Positions 49,501 through 60,411 of a DNA stretch of 64,000 nt are shown in pieces. Position numbers and translations under genes: made by a program. Below the pieces are notes generated by a model, which did no database searches, was not told the DNA's origin, and was given only the letters and a program-made list of their open reading frames with translations. The stretch's first letter is position 1. The number at the start of each line of letters is the position of its first letter. The stretch is from assembly GCF_014898815.1 (NCBI RefSeq), contig NW_026515549.1, positions 992,001 to 1,056,000 of the forward strand, in the 5' to 3' direction. Source of the DNA: Panonychus citri (Eukaryota; Arthropoda; Arachnida; Trombidiformes; Tetranychidae).

Positions 49501-51872
49501 CTCGAGGTAATTACTGGTTTACTTGATTGTTGATCTGACGTTGATCGATTAATTTTGCTTGTTGATTGGTGAATATTATCTCCTTTTGGTGATTTAATAC
49601 ATTCAAGACGCAGAATTGTTTCCTTAACTGATACAACTTTTTCTTCATTCTCTTCGTGAGTCTCATCAACATTTTCTGACCTCCCGCTGATTGAACTGGA
49701 CAGTGAATTTGAAGACGATGCCAAGTAATTAGTTGCTCTTGAAATTGTGGAGACATTTGATTGTTTCAATTGGTCAGATGAGTTTTTATGCACAGTCAAC
49801 AATGAAATGGATGAGGTAGATGATGATGAGGTAGAGATCATCCTATTGGATTCACGAAGGTCACTTTTACTTTTCCAAGGTTTCTCTTCATCTATTAGGC
49901 CACAGTTAACAGAATCGACAGCCGATGAATTTTGATTAACATTTGCATCAAATTTAGAAGCAATTTGAGCGATTCGAGAATTACTTTTCATTCTAGACCC
50001 TTGTTCCATATTGATCTTACCAGAATTACATTTCTTTTCCATCGGATAATTACCATGGTTATCAAGAGAGTAGGAGGGTGACGATGGTGATGAATATGGA
50101 GACAATGATGATGATGATGAATGTGAAGTTGCTTCTGTTAATGTTAATCGACCAGATGATGAGAAGCGATTACATTTAACATGTTTATCAGTTAGAGTAG
50201 AAGACGATGAATTTGATGAGTTTAATGAAGTGGATGAGCACCGATTAGGATTATCTGATTGTAATGAACACTTTTTATTGACCATTGTTGAGATTTTTGG
50301 TGTTAATGATGTTGCACGAACTCTGTTGAAATGATTACACGTTAATAGAGTTAAATTGCTCAATGACAATGAAGGTGTTAAACTGGAAGAGGAGGTTGGA
50401 TAAGTTTTACGTCGAAGTTGAGGAGAAGAGTAAGTCACAATTTCAGGTTTCTCTTTATTCTCATCTTGACCATCACATTTTTCAAACTTTTCCTTTATCA
50501 TTGACCATTTAGGCGAATTGAGAAGACTACCAACAATTCGTTGATTGCAATTACTGGTTTCTAGAGATTCACGTGAATCTGATGTTGAATTAGACCGATT
50601 AGAACAATTTAAAGAATCGCCATTTAATCCACTAGGTATTGATAAAGCTCTTAGATAATTGCGACAAGTTTGTTTTGATTGTTGACCATCACTATTATCA
50701 TAATCACTTTTATACTGATTACAAGGTAAACTATTTAAACGTGAATAAGATCTTGTTGGTTTGATTGTATTGGAAGATGAACCATTTGAAATGTGATTGA
50801 TTTCCTTTGATGATCGATTTGATTTCGTAAAACGAGTAATCCGAGGACGTGGTGGTTCTTGGGGAGTCGAAACATAATCTACACAATCTTGAGAAACTAA
50901 AGATGAGCCATTGGAATCCTGATTAGTACTGTTATTAGTTTCACTTTTAAATCTTGAAGAAACTAAATGACTTGAAGATTTCATGATTCTTGGTGATGTT
51001 GGTGAGCTCACGAATCCAGAAGATGCAGATATTACTGATGGTGAGGATGATGGAGATGATGGAGATGAATATGATAAACAATTAAAGTCCGATGAACCAA
51101 GATTACTGTCAATCGGTGATGATTGGAGAGATTTTGATGTTGATGTTGATGACCGTGATGATAATGAAGAAGAAGATGATAAAGATGACGAAGAATTGAA
51201 AGTTCGAGGTAATGTTCGTCTTGAAATCGAACTGAGTGTCAATGAAGGCTTATTGATCACTGGTGTTGATCCTTCGCAGTGTTTTCCATCCTGTTGATTT
51301 TTCAAACGCTTTCTCCAATAATCTGAATCATCGGTTTTATTACTGTTATTATCTTGATAATTTTTATCATTCTTTTCACAATAGTAACTTTTATTCCTGT
51401 TGCCGGAGTCTATTTCATGATGTGTTTCAAGCTCAGGGTCAGTTAAATGTGAGATATAATTTGGTAACGATGACCGAATCAAACTGAGACCGGTTGTTGA
51501 TCTTGATGTTGTTGTGAAACGGGTTGAAGTTGTTGTTGTTGTTGTTGTTGTTGAATTAGTTAAATGAAACTGACCACTCCTCGGCTTGAAGCCGTTTAAC
51601 TTTGAATCAAACTCATATAATTTCCGGGAAAATTGTTCTATCTTATTTAGTTGATTTGATGGTTTAACCAATTGAACTAAACAACTATCTGATCTAGTCT
51701 CATGTTTATCAATTGATGATCTTGATGAGGGAGATGAAGATGGGGAAGAGACTGAGGATGATAGAGAGCATGAGAATGGAGATGATGAAGATGAGGATGA
51801 GGATGAAACCGATGCCTTTGGGCTTGAAGTCCTTTTCATCATCATCACATCCCTGGTTTCATTTAAAATCAT
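43511..51872 (-). CDS. ephexin-type RhoGEF (DH-PH-SH3)
   Basis: Six exons on the reverse strand: 47935-51872, 46535-47869 (or to 47854), 46286-46474, 43926-44005, 43749-43850 and 43511-43677, about 1,936 residues with every junction in frame. The first 1,310 residues, all in one 3.9-kb exon, are Ser/Asn-rich with Pro and Thr patches and look disordered; 'LPPPLPPR' is a potential SH3 ligand. The ephexin core then follows: 'LWCEVPQVKEAGVASKLS', a DH domain (about 1490-1680; 'QEAMFEVITSEASYLKSLDI', 'LPMQRITRYPLLVEAIL'), a PH domain (about 1690-1820; 'LHLYLFNDLLLIASKK') and a C-terminal SH3 ('DWYEGERIRDGARGWFPASC'). By family it activates Rho GTPases downstream of Eph receptors and at synapses. 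Intron 44006-46285 is 2.3 kb. The match to ephexin is clear in DH and SH3. Confidence 0.93.
44006..46285 (-). other. 2.3-kb intron of the RhoGEF gene
   Basis: By far the largest intron of this gene, between the PH-coding exons. GT-AG bounded and AT-rich. It contains no exon or repeat that I could recognise. The reverse frame 46092-46328 overlaps the neighbouring exon and is not a separate gene. Confidence 0.7.
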
Positions 51873-54564
51873 CTTGTTGGTTAACTTTTAGTTATCAACA
51901 TTTAACATTAACCTAGGAACTTAAACCCGATTATTTATCAAGTTTAACCAATTAGCCTCCAATACACATAACGGATCAATTGTTAATCATTGAATGAAAC
52001 TCGTTTTTATGATTATTAAATTGTTGGCAATAAGGATTCAGGAAGAAAAAGGTTCAAATATGAGAAGCAAAAATTGATCTTCTTGATGATGGAACGTGTT
52101 CCTTAATTGTTGATTCATTGATTTTTCTTTTCTTTTCTTTTATCCAACAATTAGTCTTAGGGTTTGTCTCTTTATCACTTATTCACCTTTAACCAATAAT
52201 TCACACAATTAAAGTCAATTAACTAGATAATTGGATTCACCTCATGAATTTTAATCACTTTTATTGAAGGAGAAACTTTAAATTAAAGATGAAAATGGAA
52301 AAGACAATCAACTGATTGAAATATGGAAGATGAATAATTAGCAATAATCGATGAAAGAAATAGAATCAATCAGATATTCATGTTTTTCTGCCTCGAGATA
52401 AAAATAATAACAAGAAACACGAATGATAAGAAAACAAGGAGTGGGAGGTTGGGTGGTGGGGAGATTTTAATTATTTAACAGAATAACAACTCCACTGATT
52501 AGTTTCTATTTGAGGAAATCGCTAATTAAAAGTAATTAAAACAAAATCAAATGTTAATATCGACGCAAATAAGGATGAAGATAACAAAAGCACCGGTTCG
52601 AGAGAGAAAGAGAGAGAGAGAGAGATTTTCTTTCTATTTACTTTCATGTTTCTCTTTCTCTTTTTCTTTCTTCTTTCCTTTTCCTCTCCATCTTCATCTT
52701 CCTCTTTTTCATTAACAATAAATTGGGTATTCGACCCTTCCCCCAATATGGTTGTTATACTTTCCATCCTCATCCTATTGCTCTTTCCTTTTCCTTTTCA
52801 TCATCACTTCTCTCCCTCGCTCACTTCCAATACTCTACTTTGCTCTTCCTACAGTTGATATGAAATCGATGAAGATGATGAAGTGATGGGAATACCTGTA
52901 ACAATGGAGGTGCAAAAAGGGCAATCAGGAAAGGACAGAAAAGAGAGATTGAGATAAACTGAAGAAATGAATAAACGACTTTAATTAGTCGAAGGTCGAT
53001 TCACATGGAACAATTAAAAGCCTTAAAGGTAAACAGAGAATCGATTCTCTTATCCAATAATAACCTTCATTTAAAAATGAAAATAATTATCGAGAGATTT
53101 TGTCCAATCACCATAATCACTTTGATTTGATTTATATCATAAGGTTTACAAGGATAATTAAACTACTTTGGCCTCATGCAATTAGTATCTCACTTACTAT
53201 GGAAGTATTTTTAATCGTAATTAATCAATCGTCTGTTGATTTATTTAAAGTAAACTATTAATTTGATGTTCACACCCTCGATCAGAAATTATTAATAAGT
53301 TGATTAATCAGCTCATTGAAAATTTTGCGCAATTTCAAAAGTCGATTCATTCAAACATTTAATTATTTTACTAACAATTAACTACAATTACAATACATAA
53401 AACGGAAATGTGACCAATGTTATTAAGTTCAATTCTAATCTCAATTTTTTTTCTAATTACATTTGATGAGACTTGTCATCTGGGTTGATTAATTAGCTGA
53501 TTGCTTCATTGAAAAACAATCAGTTTATCGCAATTTTCATTGTTTTTTTTTCTTGTAAAGATTTTTACTCTTTCACCACATCTGATTGCAGATAAACAAA
53601 AGAATTAAGTAATTCTGGAAATTGTAGTGGTTCCATCATGATAAAATACCGTTCCAATTGATGATGTTTTGAGGCTCATTGCCCTATTTCATTAAATTAC
53701 GGCTCTTAACGAGATAACATTTAACTTTAATTATCGCATGAAAAACTGGTAATGGAGAAAAAGATTAATTACTTAATCGGAATTAACAAGTTAACATAAT
53801 TCAAGTTAACTCTACAAACCCAATTCCTCATGAAACTTGTGGGCTTACAAGATTTCACTAACGGTATTTTGATTTTAACTTTATTATCTTTGGGTTATAA
53901 TTTTCTCACTCATTAATTATTATTTTGTGATAATTAGCTAACTTTTTATTTTACATTTGATCAGTTAAAATGAACTTTTTTTTCAATTTGCAGAAGCTCT
54001 GGTTTGATATTTTGAATTGAATGAACATTTCAAAATCGATGTTTGGACCAAAATCCAGATCGTGAACACGATTCTCTCGATTCCAGTCCATAGCCTTTCG
54101 AGCAGGCAGGGAAAAAGTGAACCTTTCGAAAGTGAACTGTTCGCATTGTGCTGCCATCTAACGATTTAGATTCAATTCATGAGGCAACAATTGAGTGAAC
54201 CAAGAAAACAAAAAGTTTCGAATAAATAATTGGGCAGAAACTTTTCCCGCAGAGTTTCGCGATTTAATTAATCACAAAATGTTGAGATTTCCATTACAAT
54301 TAAGGGTATTTCCAAGTTCAAGTTACGACTCTAAAAAAGCAAAATAGTCCATCAAATTAATTACGAAGCTGAAACAACATGTTCGCCATCTATTGGTTAA
54401 TTAGTTTACTTTTTAATGAATAAAGTTGGGTGAAGTCACGTTTTTTTAAGCTCCGTGTTTTTGGTGAATTTTCATGTAAAATCTGAATAGTAAATTAAAA
54501 GTTGTGTTATAAATTAACTGTGCGTACTCTAAGCTTCAGTTAGACACCTCACATCACTTGAAAG
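51873..54564. other. intergenic, RhoGEF promoter side
   Basis: 2.7 kb between the RhoGEF start and the LINE. Contains a GA tract (52600-52625) followed by a pyrimidine-rich CTT/TCC region to about 52850, and otherwise AT-rich sequence. A reverse frame at 53951-54157 is open but has no recognised domain. The 5' end of the LINE may lie within the last 150 bp, but no target duplication was found. Confidence 0.5.
52600..52625. repeat. GA microsatellite
   Basis: Imperfect (GA)n of about 26 bp, flanked by a long pyrimidine-rich stretch. Confidence 0.85.
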
Positions 54565-55890
54565 ATGTCGGATAATCCAGGAAACACCACTGAGCTTCGC
54601 AGGCTAAGTAAGTACAACTCAAAACTATATACTGTCCAAGTGATGATTTAAAATTCTCTGATTTAAAATACAAATATTCAAAACCTTCATATTTAAAACT
54701 CTCTGATTTAAAATAATATATTGAAATAAACACTAATAAATGCAACATTAACAATTACAGAAGACCTGAGATTATCAAGCAAAAGTAAATTTAAAATACT
54801 GATGAATTACTTTGAGGAAAGAAATAATAAAAACTTGGTTATTGATAATATTCTGACTGAACTCACTGCATTTCCAATAATCAAATACTTCCAATTGATG
54901 ATGAAGGATGAACTGTGGTTAAAAAATTTTCCAACGGAGACAATTAATGAGCTGGCTAAATTCTTTGAACGACTGATGCTTATTCACAACCAAGGAAATC
55001 AAGAGGAACAAAACACTGAGGGCCAAATTGAAATACAAAGTTTCACCAACAATCAAATAAAGAATCTTTTGTCAATACAAGTTGAACGTCGACCGGAAAT
55101 GCCAAAGACATGGTATAATGTATCACATCTCAAGATTCTCCACACGATAATAGTGAGAATACCTGGAGTAAAAAATGAACTGAACAAGAAGATTGGACAG
55201 ATTACAGCTGAGGCGGTGGAAAAGTTACTCGAGGAAACTACAGAAGATTCTGGTTCAGCTGAGGAGGTGACCTCGGGCTTCGACTCAGCGAAGATTAAGT
55301 GTACCAATACGTCGGATAGAATAAAAATATTCAACTTCATCAAAAGGAATAAACCACAGTGGGAAGTATCAATTCCACCGATCCAAGATCCACAAGTGAA
55401 ACTCATTGGCGTTAAATTCGATCCTGATCAAATTAATCTATGGATGGATAGATTATATGTTAAGAATCGTTGGAAAAAATGTTGGAAGATGTGTGTTAAA
55501 CACTTTTACAAAACTGCCAACAATTATGATGTTATCGTTGAGGTTGACCCCGCACTCAGGGAGTGGATGGAACAAAACAGTGGCTGCATTGCCGCAGGTT
55601 ATAAACGAGTGACTGTGGTCGATCACTTCGATATAAAGCAATGTCGAAACTGCATGAGATATGGTCACTTAGCCAACAAATGCACTCAAATGAGCCTTTG
55701 CCCCTACTGTGGCGGAACTAACCATTTTCATGAATCCTGTCCAGTTAAGGAAATACCTCATAAATGGAAATGCCCCAACTGTCATCGACTTGGTGAGAAT
55801 GCCCTTGAAACAAAGTGCCTGATTTTCATGGATCGTCTTCAGCATGAGATGGAGAAAAAGAACTACCAGTACAAGTACATCATGGCTTGA
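54565..55890 (+). CDS. LINE ORF1a, zinc-knuckle nucleic-acid-binding protein
   Basis: The certain part is one frame from ATG 54802 to 55890, 362 residues. The frame is open further upstream to 54763. A first exon, 54565-54607, with a GTAAGT donor, joins in frame to 54761 after TTACAG, giving 390 residues; this intron is my inference. The N-terminal half is helical and acidic. The C-terminal half has an RNA-binding-like segment, then 'CRNCMRYGHLANKC' (from about residue 281 of the 362) and 'CPYCGGTNHFHESC', both of the spacing C-x2-C-x4-H-x4-C, and a third degenerate 'CPNC' knuckle. This is the layout of ORF1 proteins of jockey/I/R1-type LINEs, which bind element RNA. It has few aligned residues with ORF1b beyond the general plan. 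Confidence 0.82.
54608..54760 (+). other. putative intron in LINE ORF1a
   Basis: 153 bp from GTAAGT to TTACAG that would join an ATG-led 43-nt exon to the open ORF1a frame without a frame break. It contains two copies of CTCTGATTTAAAATA (about 54653 and 54703). It could be coincidence in AT-rich sequence. Confidence 0.4.
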
Positions 55891-56567
55891 AAAGGTAAAT
55901 AAAAAATTGAACAACAAAAAAACAAAGAAAATTTAAAATCAAACAATTAACAAAATTTGCTAATTAAAAATAATTAATACGAAAACAAGTTAACTACGAT
56001 AATTAAACAAGTGTGAAAAAATCCTTTAACCAAATTAAAATCAAACAATTAACCAAACTTGCTAATTAAACGAATTAACCCAAACTTGCTAATTAAACGA
56101 ATTAACCCAAAAACAATTTAACTACAATTAAAATTCAATTAACAACTACTAACACTCAAGTGATAATTATTAACTATGATTCTTTAACATTTACATGATG
56201 AGGATTCTCAATTAATAACAATTGTCTCTGTTAAAATGAAAAACAAGATCAATTAGACTCGACTTATGATTCTAAAATAAATTAGCACTAATGGAAGGTC
56301 AATTAAGGTTTGTTTATCTTTTCAATCAGTAAGCCCACTAATCACTTGAAAACAGCAGAAATATAGAAATAAAAGCTTAAAGTATTAGTATTAATCTGAG
56401 AGATAAATTAATTAAGCTCTATGGTCAAACCCTGAGTAACGACGGACATTCGCGATTTTCCCACCGAGGGTTAAGACAAACTACTCACAGAGGAGATACT
56501 CAATGAATCATTCATGAGATCGAACTCTATGATACAAGTTGTAATTCCTTTTCTGTGAACAAATGAA
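55891..56567 (+). other. inter-ORF spacer of the LINE
   Basis: 677 bp. The first 230 bp are A-rich with imperfect tandem repeats (listed separately). The last 150 bp (about 56420-56567) are less AT-rich and resemble a 5' UTR. That raises the possibility that ORF1b-ORF2 forms its own element. Confidence 0.5.
56055..56108 (+). repeat. 27-bp tandem repeat, two copies
   Basis: The unit starts AAACTTGCTAATTAAACGAA and is repeated exactly with a period of 27 (56055-56081 and 56082-56108). More diverged units precede it from about 55930. Confidence 0.85.
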
Positions 56568-57389
56568 ATGGAAATCACAAGAGTTTATAGAGAACTGCAA
56601 GCTGCTCGTCTTGGTTGGATAAAAAGTGTTCCAAAAATTGATAAAAAGTTTTCGATTCAAATTGTGTTGGAAGACCGATCACAAATCAGTCACTTAATCG
56701 CCTTGGTGAGTGAGTCGATCATTGATTCATCAAACAAACTTACCTATTTCAAGTTGAAAAGAAACGGTAGATTGGAAATTGGTACTAATTCTGAAGAAGA
56801 CAGGAACGAACTTTGTGAAGTTATAAGTGAAATCTTCCCTGAGGTTGGAATCTTCTGTTTCAGTGCTTCTAAATCGTCAATTTACTTCAACGTGAAAAGA
56901 GAAATTGTCAACTCTTTCAGCTACTTAACAAACAATCTGATAATCTCGAACAACTTTAGAAGAGATCGTGAAACCTGTGTCAGTGAAGTAACTTCCTTTC
57001 CTGATAGAAAACGAATAAGAGTCAACATAAGTGAATTCAACCGCAACAAGCTACTCGATAACGACGGTCACATCGCCTGTATGGGCTCAACGTATCGAAT
57101 CTTCGATTACCTTAGAGTTGACATTTGTGCCTGTTTAGAACATCAATTCACACAAAATTGCAATCGACCAGCGAAGTGTATTTACTGCTCAGAAGTTCAT
57201 CATCACCAGTGCCTCGCAAAAAGTGAAAAAAATCTCAGGAGGTGCTTTCATTGCGCTGGAAATCACTCAGCCTTATCAATTGAGTGTCATCATATTCGTA
57301 AGCTGATCATAAAGGCCTCTCGTAACCATAACATCAAATATGATTGGATCCTCGCTGAAAAAGATTCATATGACTTATCTCAATGCTAG
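56568..57389 (+). CDS. LINE ORF1b, second zinc-knuckle protein
   Basis: ATG 56568, stop 57387-57389, 273 residues. The N-terminal two thirds contains a likely RNA-binding fold ('KFSIQIVLEDRSQISHLIALV', 'LRRCFHC' later). The C-terminal third has a Cys/His cluster with three knuckle-like groups: 'CACLEHQFTQNC', 'CIYCSEVHHHQC' and 'CFHCAGNHSALSIEC'. Their spacings differ from the canonical C-x2-C-x4-H-x4-C. It overlaps the start of ORF2 by 50 bp in another frame, the usual ORF1/ORF2 coupling in LINEs. It most likely is the functional ORF1 partner of ORF2. Its plan (binding domain, then zinc knuckles) is shared with ORF1a upstream, but they are not copies of each other. Confidence 0.8.
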   Translation: MEITRVYRELQAARLGWIKSVPKIDKKFSIQIVLEDRSQISHLIALVSESIIDSSNKLTYFKLKRNGRLEIGTNSEEDRNELCEVISEIFPEVGIFCFSASKSSIYFNVKREIVNSFSYLTNNLIISNNFRRDRETCVSEVTSFPDRKRIRVNISEFNRNKLLDNDGHIACMGSTYRIFDYLRVDICACLEHQFTQNCNRPAKCIYCSEVHHHQCLAKSEKNLRRCFHCAGNHSALSIECHHIRKLIIKASRNHNIKYDWILAEKDSYDLSQC

Positions 57390-60300
57390 AAAGAGTAAGG
57401 AAGTTACTCGAAATCTCATTGATGAGACTCTAAAATCAACGGGAAAAATACTTGTGCTGGTGGAAGCTAATCGACAAGTTGCTCTGAGTTATCTGAGAGA
57501 CAAAATCATCCTAAACGATCAAACAATCATCATAACATCTAAGAGTCTGAAAATAATTGCCTATGATACAACCTTAAGAAATTGTATCATCGCTCTCATC
57601 GAGTATCAACAAGCTCAGATTGTTGTGATTGGAGCTTACATTGCCCATGACGATTTGAGAGGTAATATGTGTAAATTCGTGGATATGGCGAATAAGCTCG
57701 TTAAAATCCCGTTCATCGGAGTTATGGATGCGAATGTGGAAGACACATTATGGTCAATGAGAACCACAAGACCTGAGTGCAGTAGAATCCTCGCTCAATT
57801 CATCAGCAACAACAACATTGAAGTCATCAACAAACCGAGAGCCGATAATTTCACGTATCAAGCAAATGAGAAGAAAACCTGGATTGATGTCGTCTTCACC
57901 AACATAGAAAACTACGTGTTAAATGAGTGCCCAATTGTGACAGATCATAGACAATTTGAAATTGTAATTAGAACTAGAGGAAAAATAGTAAAAAGTGAAC
58001 AACACGTTAGAATTAGGAGAATTGAAAACTTCGACATAATGAAAATTTTAGATCAGAATGTTCAGCTCACCTTCAAGAATCTAATAGAGATACCAAGGAA
58101 GTTCGGTAGGCTAATTTCAGTACAAAAACACTCCAATAATAGAAGAATTAGAAGAATAAGAAACTTAATAAGAAGGAAGAGAAGAGAGAACAATAATAAT
58201 GAAGAGATTAGAAATTTAGAAGATAGGTGCTTACAGTTAAGAATCAACAGAAAGAAGGGAATCATGAAGTATCTATTCAAGATTAGAAAAAATTCAGAAT
58301 TAATGTGGAAAATCTTAAATTCGTTTCTAAAATCCAAACAGGAGCTATTTAGGAAACTTGAGGACAATAATAAGAAATACGATATTGTAGGGTTTGATAA
58401 GAGAAGACCGACATCAATCCAGGAAGTTGGAACCGAGTCAAGTGTAAATTCGATGGAAGAAATGATGATGCAGAACCTAAAGTTCAATAAGGAATCAGGA
58501 AATGCCGATGATTTCACGCTTAAGACCTGGAATAGCCTGTGGAAAACAAATAAAGTAATAATTATCGCGGAAATAAAAAGAGCATTCGAAATTGGTTTGG
58601 TTCCTAAACACATCAAAGTTTTCGGTGCACATTTTATACCCAAACCTGATGGTTCTCTGAGACTGATTAAAATATCAAATTTCATCTTAAAAATCTTTGA
58701 CAAAATTTTAACAAAAAGACTCCAAAAAATTCTACAACAAATTCTACATGAAAAAACTCAATTCGCTTATCACTCTCATCTAAATGGTGGCGATTTTCAT
58801 GTTATTCTGAGAGAGCATATTGGAGATGCTCAAATTGGAATATCAATCGACGCCACCAAAGCCTTTGAAAACATCAACCTTGAAGCAGTTTATACTGAGC
58901 TAAAAAACCATGTAGACGATGGTACCTTATCGATGATTAAATCCTTTCACACCAACAGAATACTTCGCTTCAAACTGGGGAGGAAAATTTATTATAAAAG
59001 CGATGATAAAGGTACAGCAGCGGGTTCCTCCCTTGGACCAATCCTCTTTATAATTGGGCTGAATCAAGCAATAGGCAAAATACAGGAAAGAGGAATAAGG
59101 ATAATATCATTCGCTGATGATTTAATAATACTGTCAACCAAGGAGAAGAAAGATGAGCATCTGATAGTGGTTAGAGAAGAACTCGATAAAATCAATCTCT
59201 CAATCAATCCTAACAAAACGAAAATCATATCACATCCTGAAGCATCAATGGTTAAAGTAATTGGAAAGTACGTTGCCTACTCACTCCACCCTCAAAATCT
59301 CGGCATCATGATTAAAGAACACAATCCATCAATCAAACATCAACTTCAAATAATCAAAAAATTACCGACTCATTATCAGAGGATGACGATTAATGCTCAT
59401 TACAGTTCATGTATGTATCACTTTGGCCCACATGCACTGTTTCGAAATCACAATTACCTGAATTTAATAGCTAATCTTCAGAATGAAGTTAATCATCATT
59501 TAAGGAACGCGTTAAACTTGGATAAGTATACGTCATCTTGGGCTCCAATAATCTTATATAATATTGGAAATCCCTTATCTGTTTGGCTACAAGCAAATAT
59601 AAAGGCGATTAAACGATCATCAAACGACTACAACAAATGGCCTATCCTCAAAGAGATGAAAAAACAAATTACCTTTAAAGAACCATCAAAGGTTGAAACA
59701 GAGAGTTTCTGGAAAAAGAAAGTTGAATATTCATCACTACCAAACGTCTTCTATACAATTGATGGTAATCAGATAACTCTTGATGATGAACTGGTAATAT
59801 ATGAAACTGAAAACATCGAGCACAAAAATCATATTCTAGCAACGCACTTACTTGTAAATAAGCACAAAGAAGACAATGTTAACTACAAGTTACCTGTGAA
59901 CGTAATGAAATACCAAAAAGCTGCCACGACACTAGCCATCATAAAGATTGTCAGTTCACACAAAAAGGCCTACACTTGGACGGGTGAAACTATCGGAAAC
60001 AAAGTAACAGATCAGCCAATCAAGAAAATAAAGATAAAAAACATGATAACCACACCAAAGGACATCGAGGAGGAGATCGTAGAAAAAACAGAAAAAATGA
60101 CGATGGCTGTCAGAAAACCTTCCCTCTTTCACACTCTATTTCCACAGAGAATTGAGAAGGTGTACAATCTCTATCACGGGTACACTGTGGGAAAAATAGT
60201 AAAAATGTATTCCACACTCATGATGTTAATAAGAGACATTGATCAAAAAAAGAACAAAAAACGTCCTGAATCCCACTACCTGAACACATGTAAATCCACC

Positions 60301-60411
60301 CAACATCTCCATATGAACGATTGGAACCTGTCTGAAGGAAAAGAAATCAAGGAAAAGATTGATAAAATTCATGAAATTATTTTAATACTTGAGACCAAAC
60401 TTGTAAACTGA
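57340..60411 (+). CDS. LINE ORF2, APE endonuclease and reverse transcriptase
   Basis: ATG 57340 (or Met 11), stop 60409-60411, 1,023 residues without interruption. The endonuclease is at about 10-215: 'LNARKSK', the catalytic Glu in 'VLVEANR' (about 43), 'MDAN' (about 129), 'WIDVVF' and 'TDHR' (about 201). A basic linker follows. The reverse transcriptase is at about 420-690: 'HFIPKPDGSLRLIKISN', 'QFAYHSHLNG', 'ISIDATKAFENI' (motif A), 'GTAAGSSLGPILF', and FADD at 591-594 (motif C). The remaining 330 residues are Lys-rich; no RNase H or CCHC is recognised. The protein nicks target DNA and copies the element RNA at the nick. All visible catalytic residues are present. It lies in the +1 frame relative to ORF1b. 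Confidence 0.95.
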   Translation: MIGSSLKKIHMTYLNARKSKEVTRNLIDETLKSTGKILVLVEANRQVALSYLRDKIILNDQTIIITSKSLKIIAYDTTLRNCIIALIEYQQAQIVVIGAYIAHDDLRGNMCKFVDMANKLVKIPFIGVMDANVEDTLWSMRTTRPECSRILAQFISNNNIEVINKPRADNFTYQANEKKTWIDVVFTNIENYVLNECPIVTDHRQFEIVIRTRGKIVKSEQHVRIRRIENFDIMKILDQNVQLTFKNLIEIPRKFGRLISVQKHSNNRRIRRIRNLIRRKRRENNNNEEIRNLEDRCLQLRINRKKGIMKYLFKIRKNSELMWKILNSFLKSKQELFRKLEDNNKKYDIVGFDKRRPTSIQEVGTESSVNSMEEMMMQNLKFNKESGNADDFTLKTWNSLWKTNKVIIIAEIKRAFEIGLVPKHIKVFGAHFIPKPDGSLRLIKISNFILKIFDKILTKRLQKILQQILHEKTQFAYHSHLNGGDFHVILREHIGDAQIGISIDATKAFENINLEAVYTELKNHVDDGTLSMIKSFHTNRILRFKLGRKIYYKSDDKGTAAGSSLGPILFIIGLNQAIGKIQERGIRIISFADDLIILSTKEKKDEHLIVVREELDKINLSINPNKTKIISHPEASMVKVIGKYVAYSLHPQNLGIMIKEHNPSIKHQLQIIKKLPTHYQRMTINAHYSSCMYHFGPHALFRNHNYLNLIANLQNEVNHHLRNALNLDKYTSSWAPIILYNIGNPLSVWLQANIKAIKRSSNDYNKWPILKEMKKQITFKEPSKVETESFWKKKVEYSSLPNVFYTIDGNQITLDDELVIYETENIEHKNHILATHLLVNKHKEDNVNYKLPVNVMKYQKAATTLAIIKIVSSHKKAYTWTGETIGNKVTDQPIKKIKIKNMITTPKDIEEEIVEKTEKMTMAVRKPSLFHTLFPQRIEKVYNLYHGYTVGKIVKMYSTLMMLIRDIDQKKNKKRPESHYLNTCKSTQHLHMNDWNLSEGKEIKEKIDKIHEIILILETKLVN

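Noticed and set aside
50983..51297. Asp-rich 104-residue + frame
   Set aside because: Antisense shadow of poly-Ser codons in the RhoGEF first exon.
53951..54157. 68-residue reverse frame upstream of the LINE
   Set aside because: Somewhat protein-like composition, but single, short, and without a recognised domain or upstream/downstream exons.
58062..58703. 213-residue reverse frame with hydrophobic runs
   Set aside because: Antisense shadow of Lys/Arg/Asn-rich LINE ORF2.
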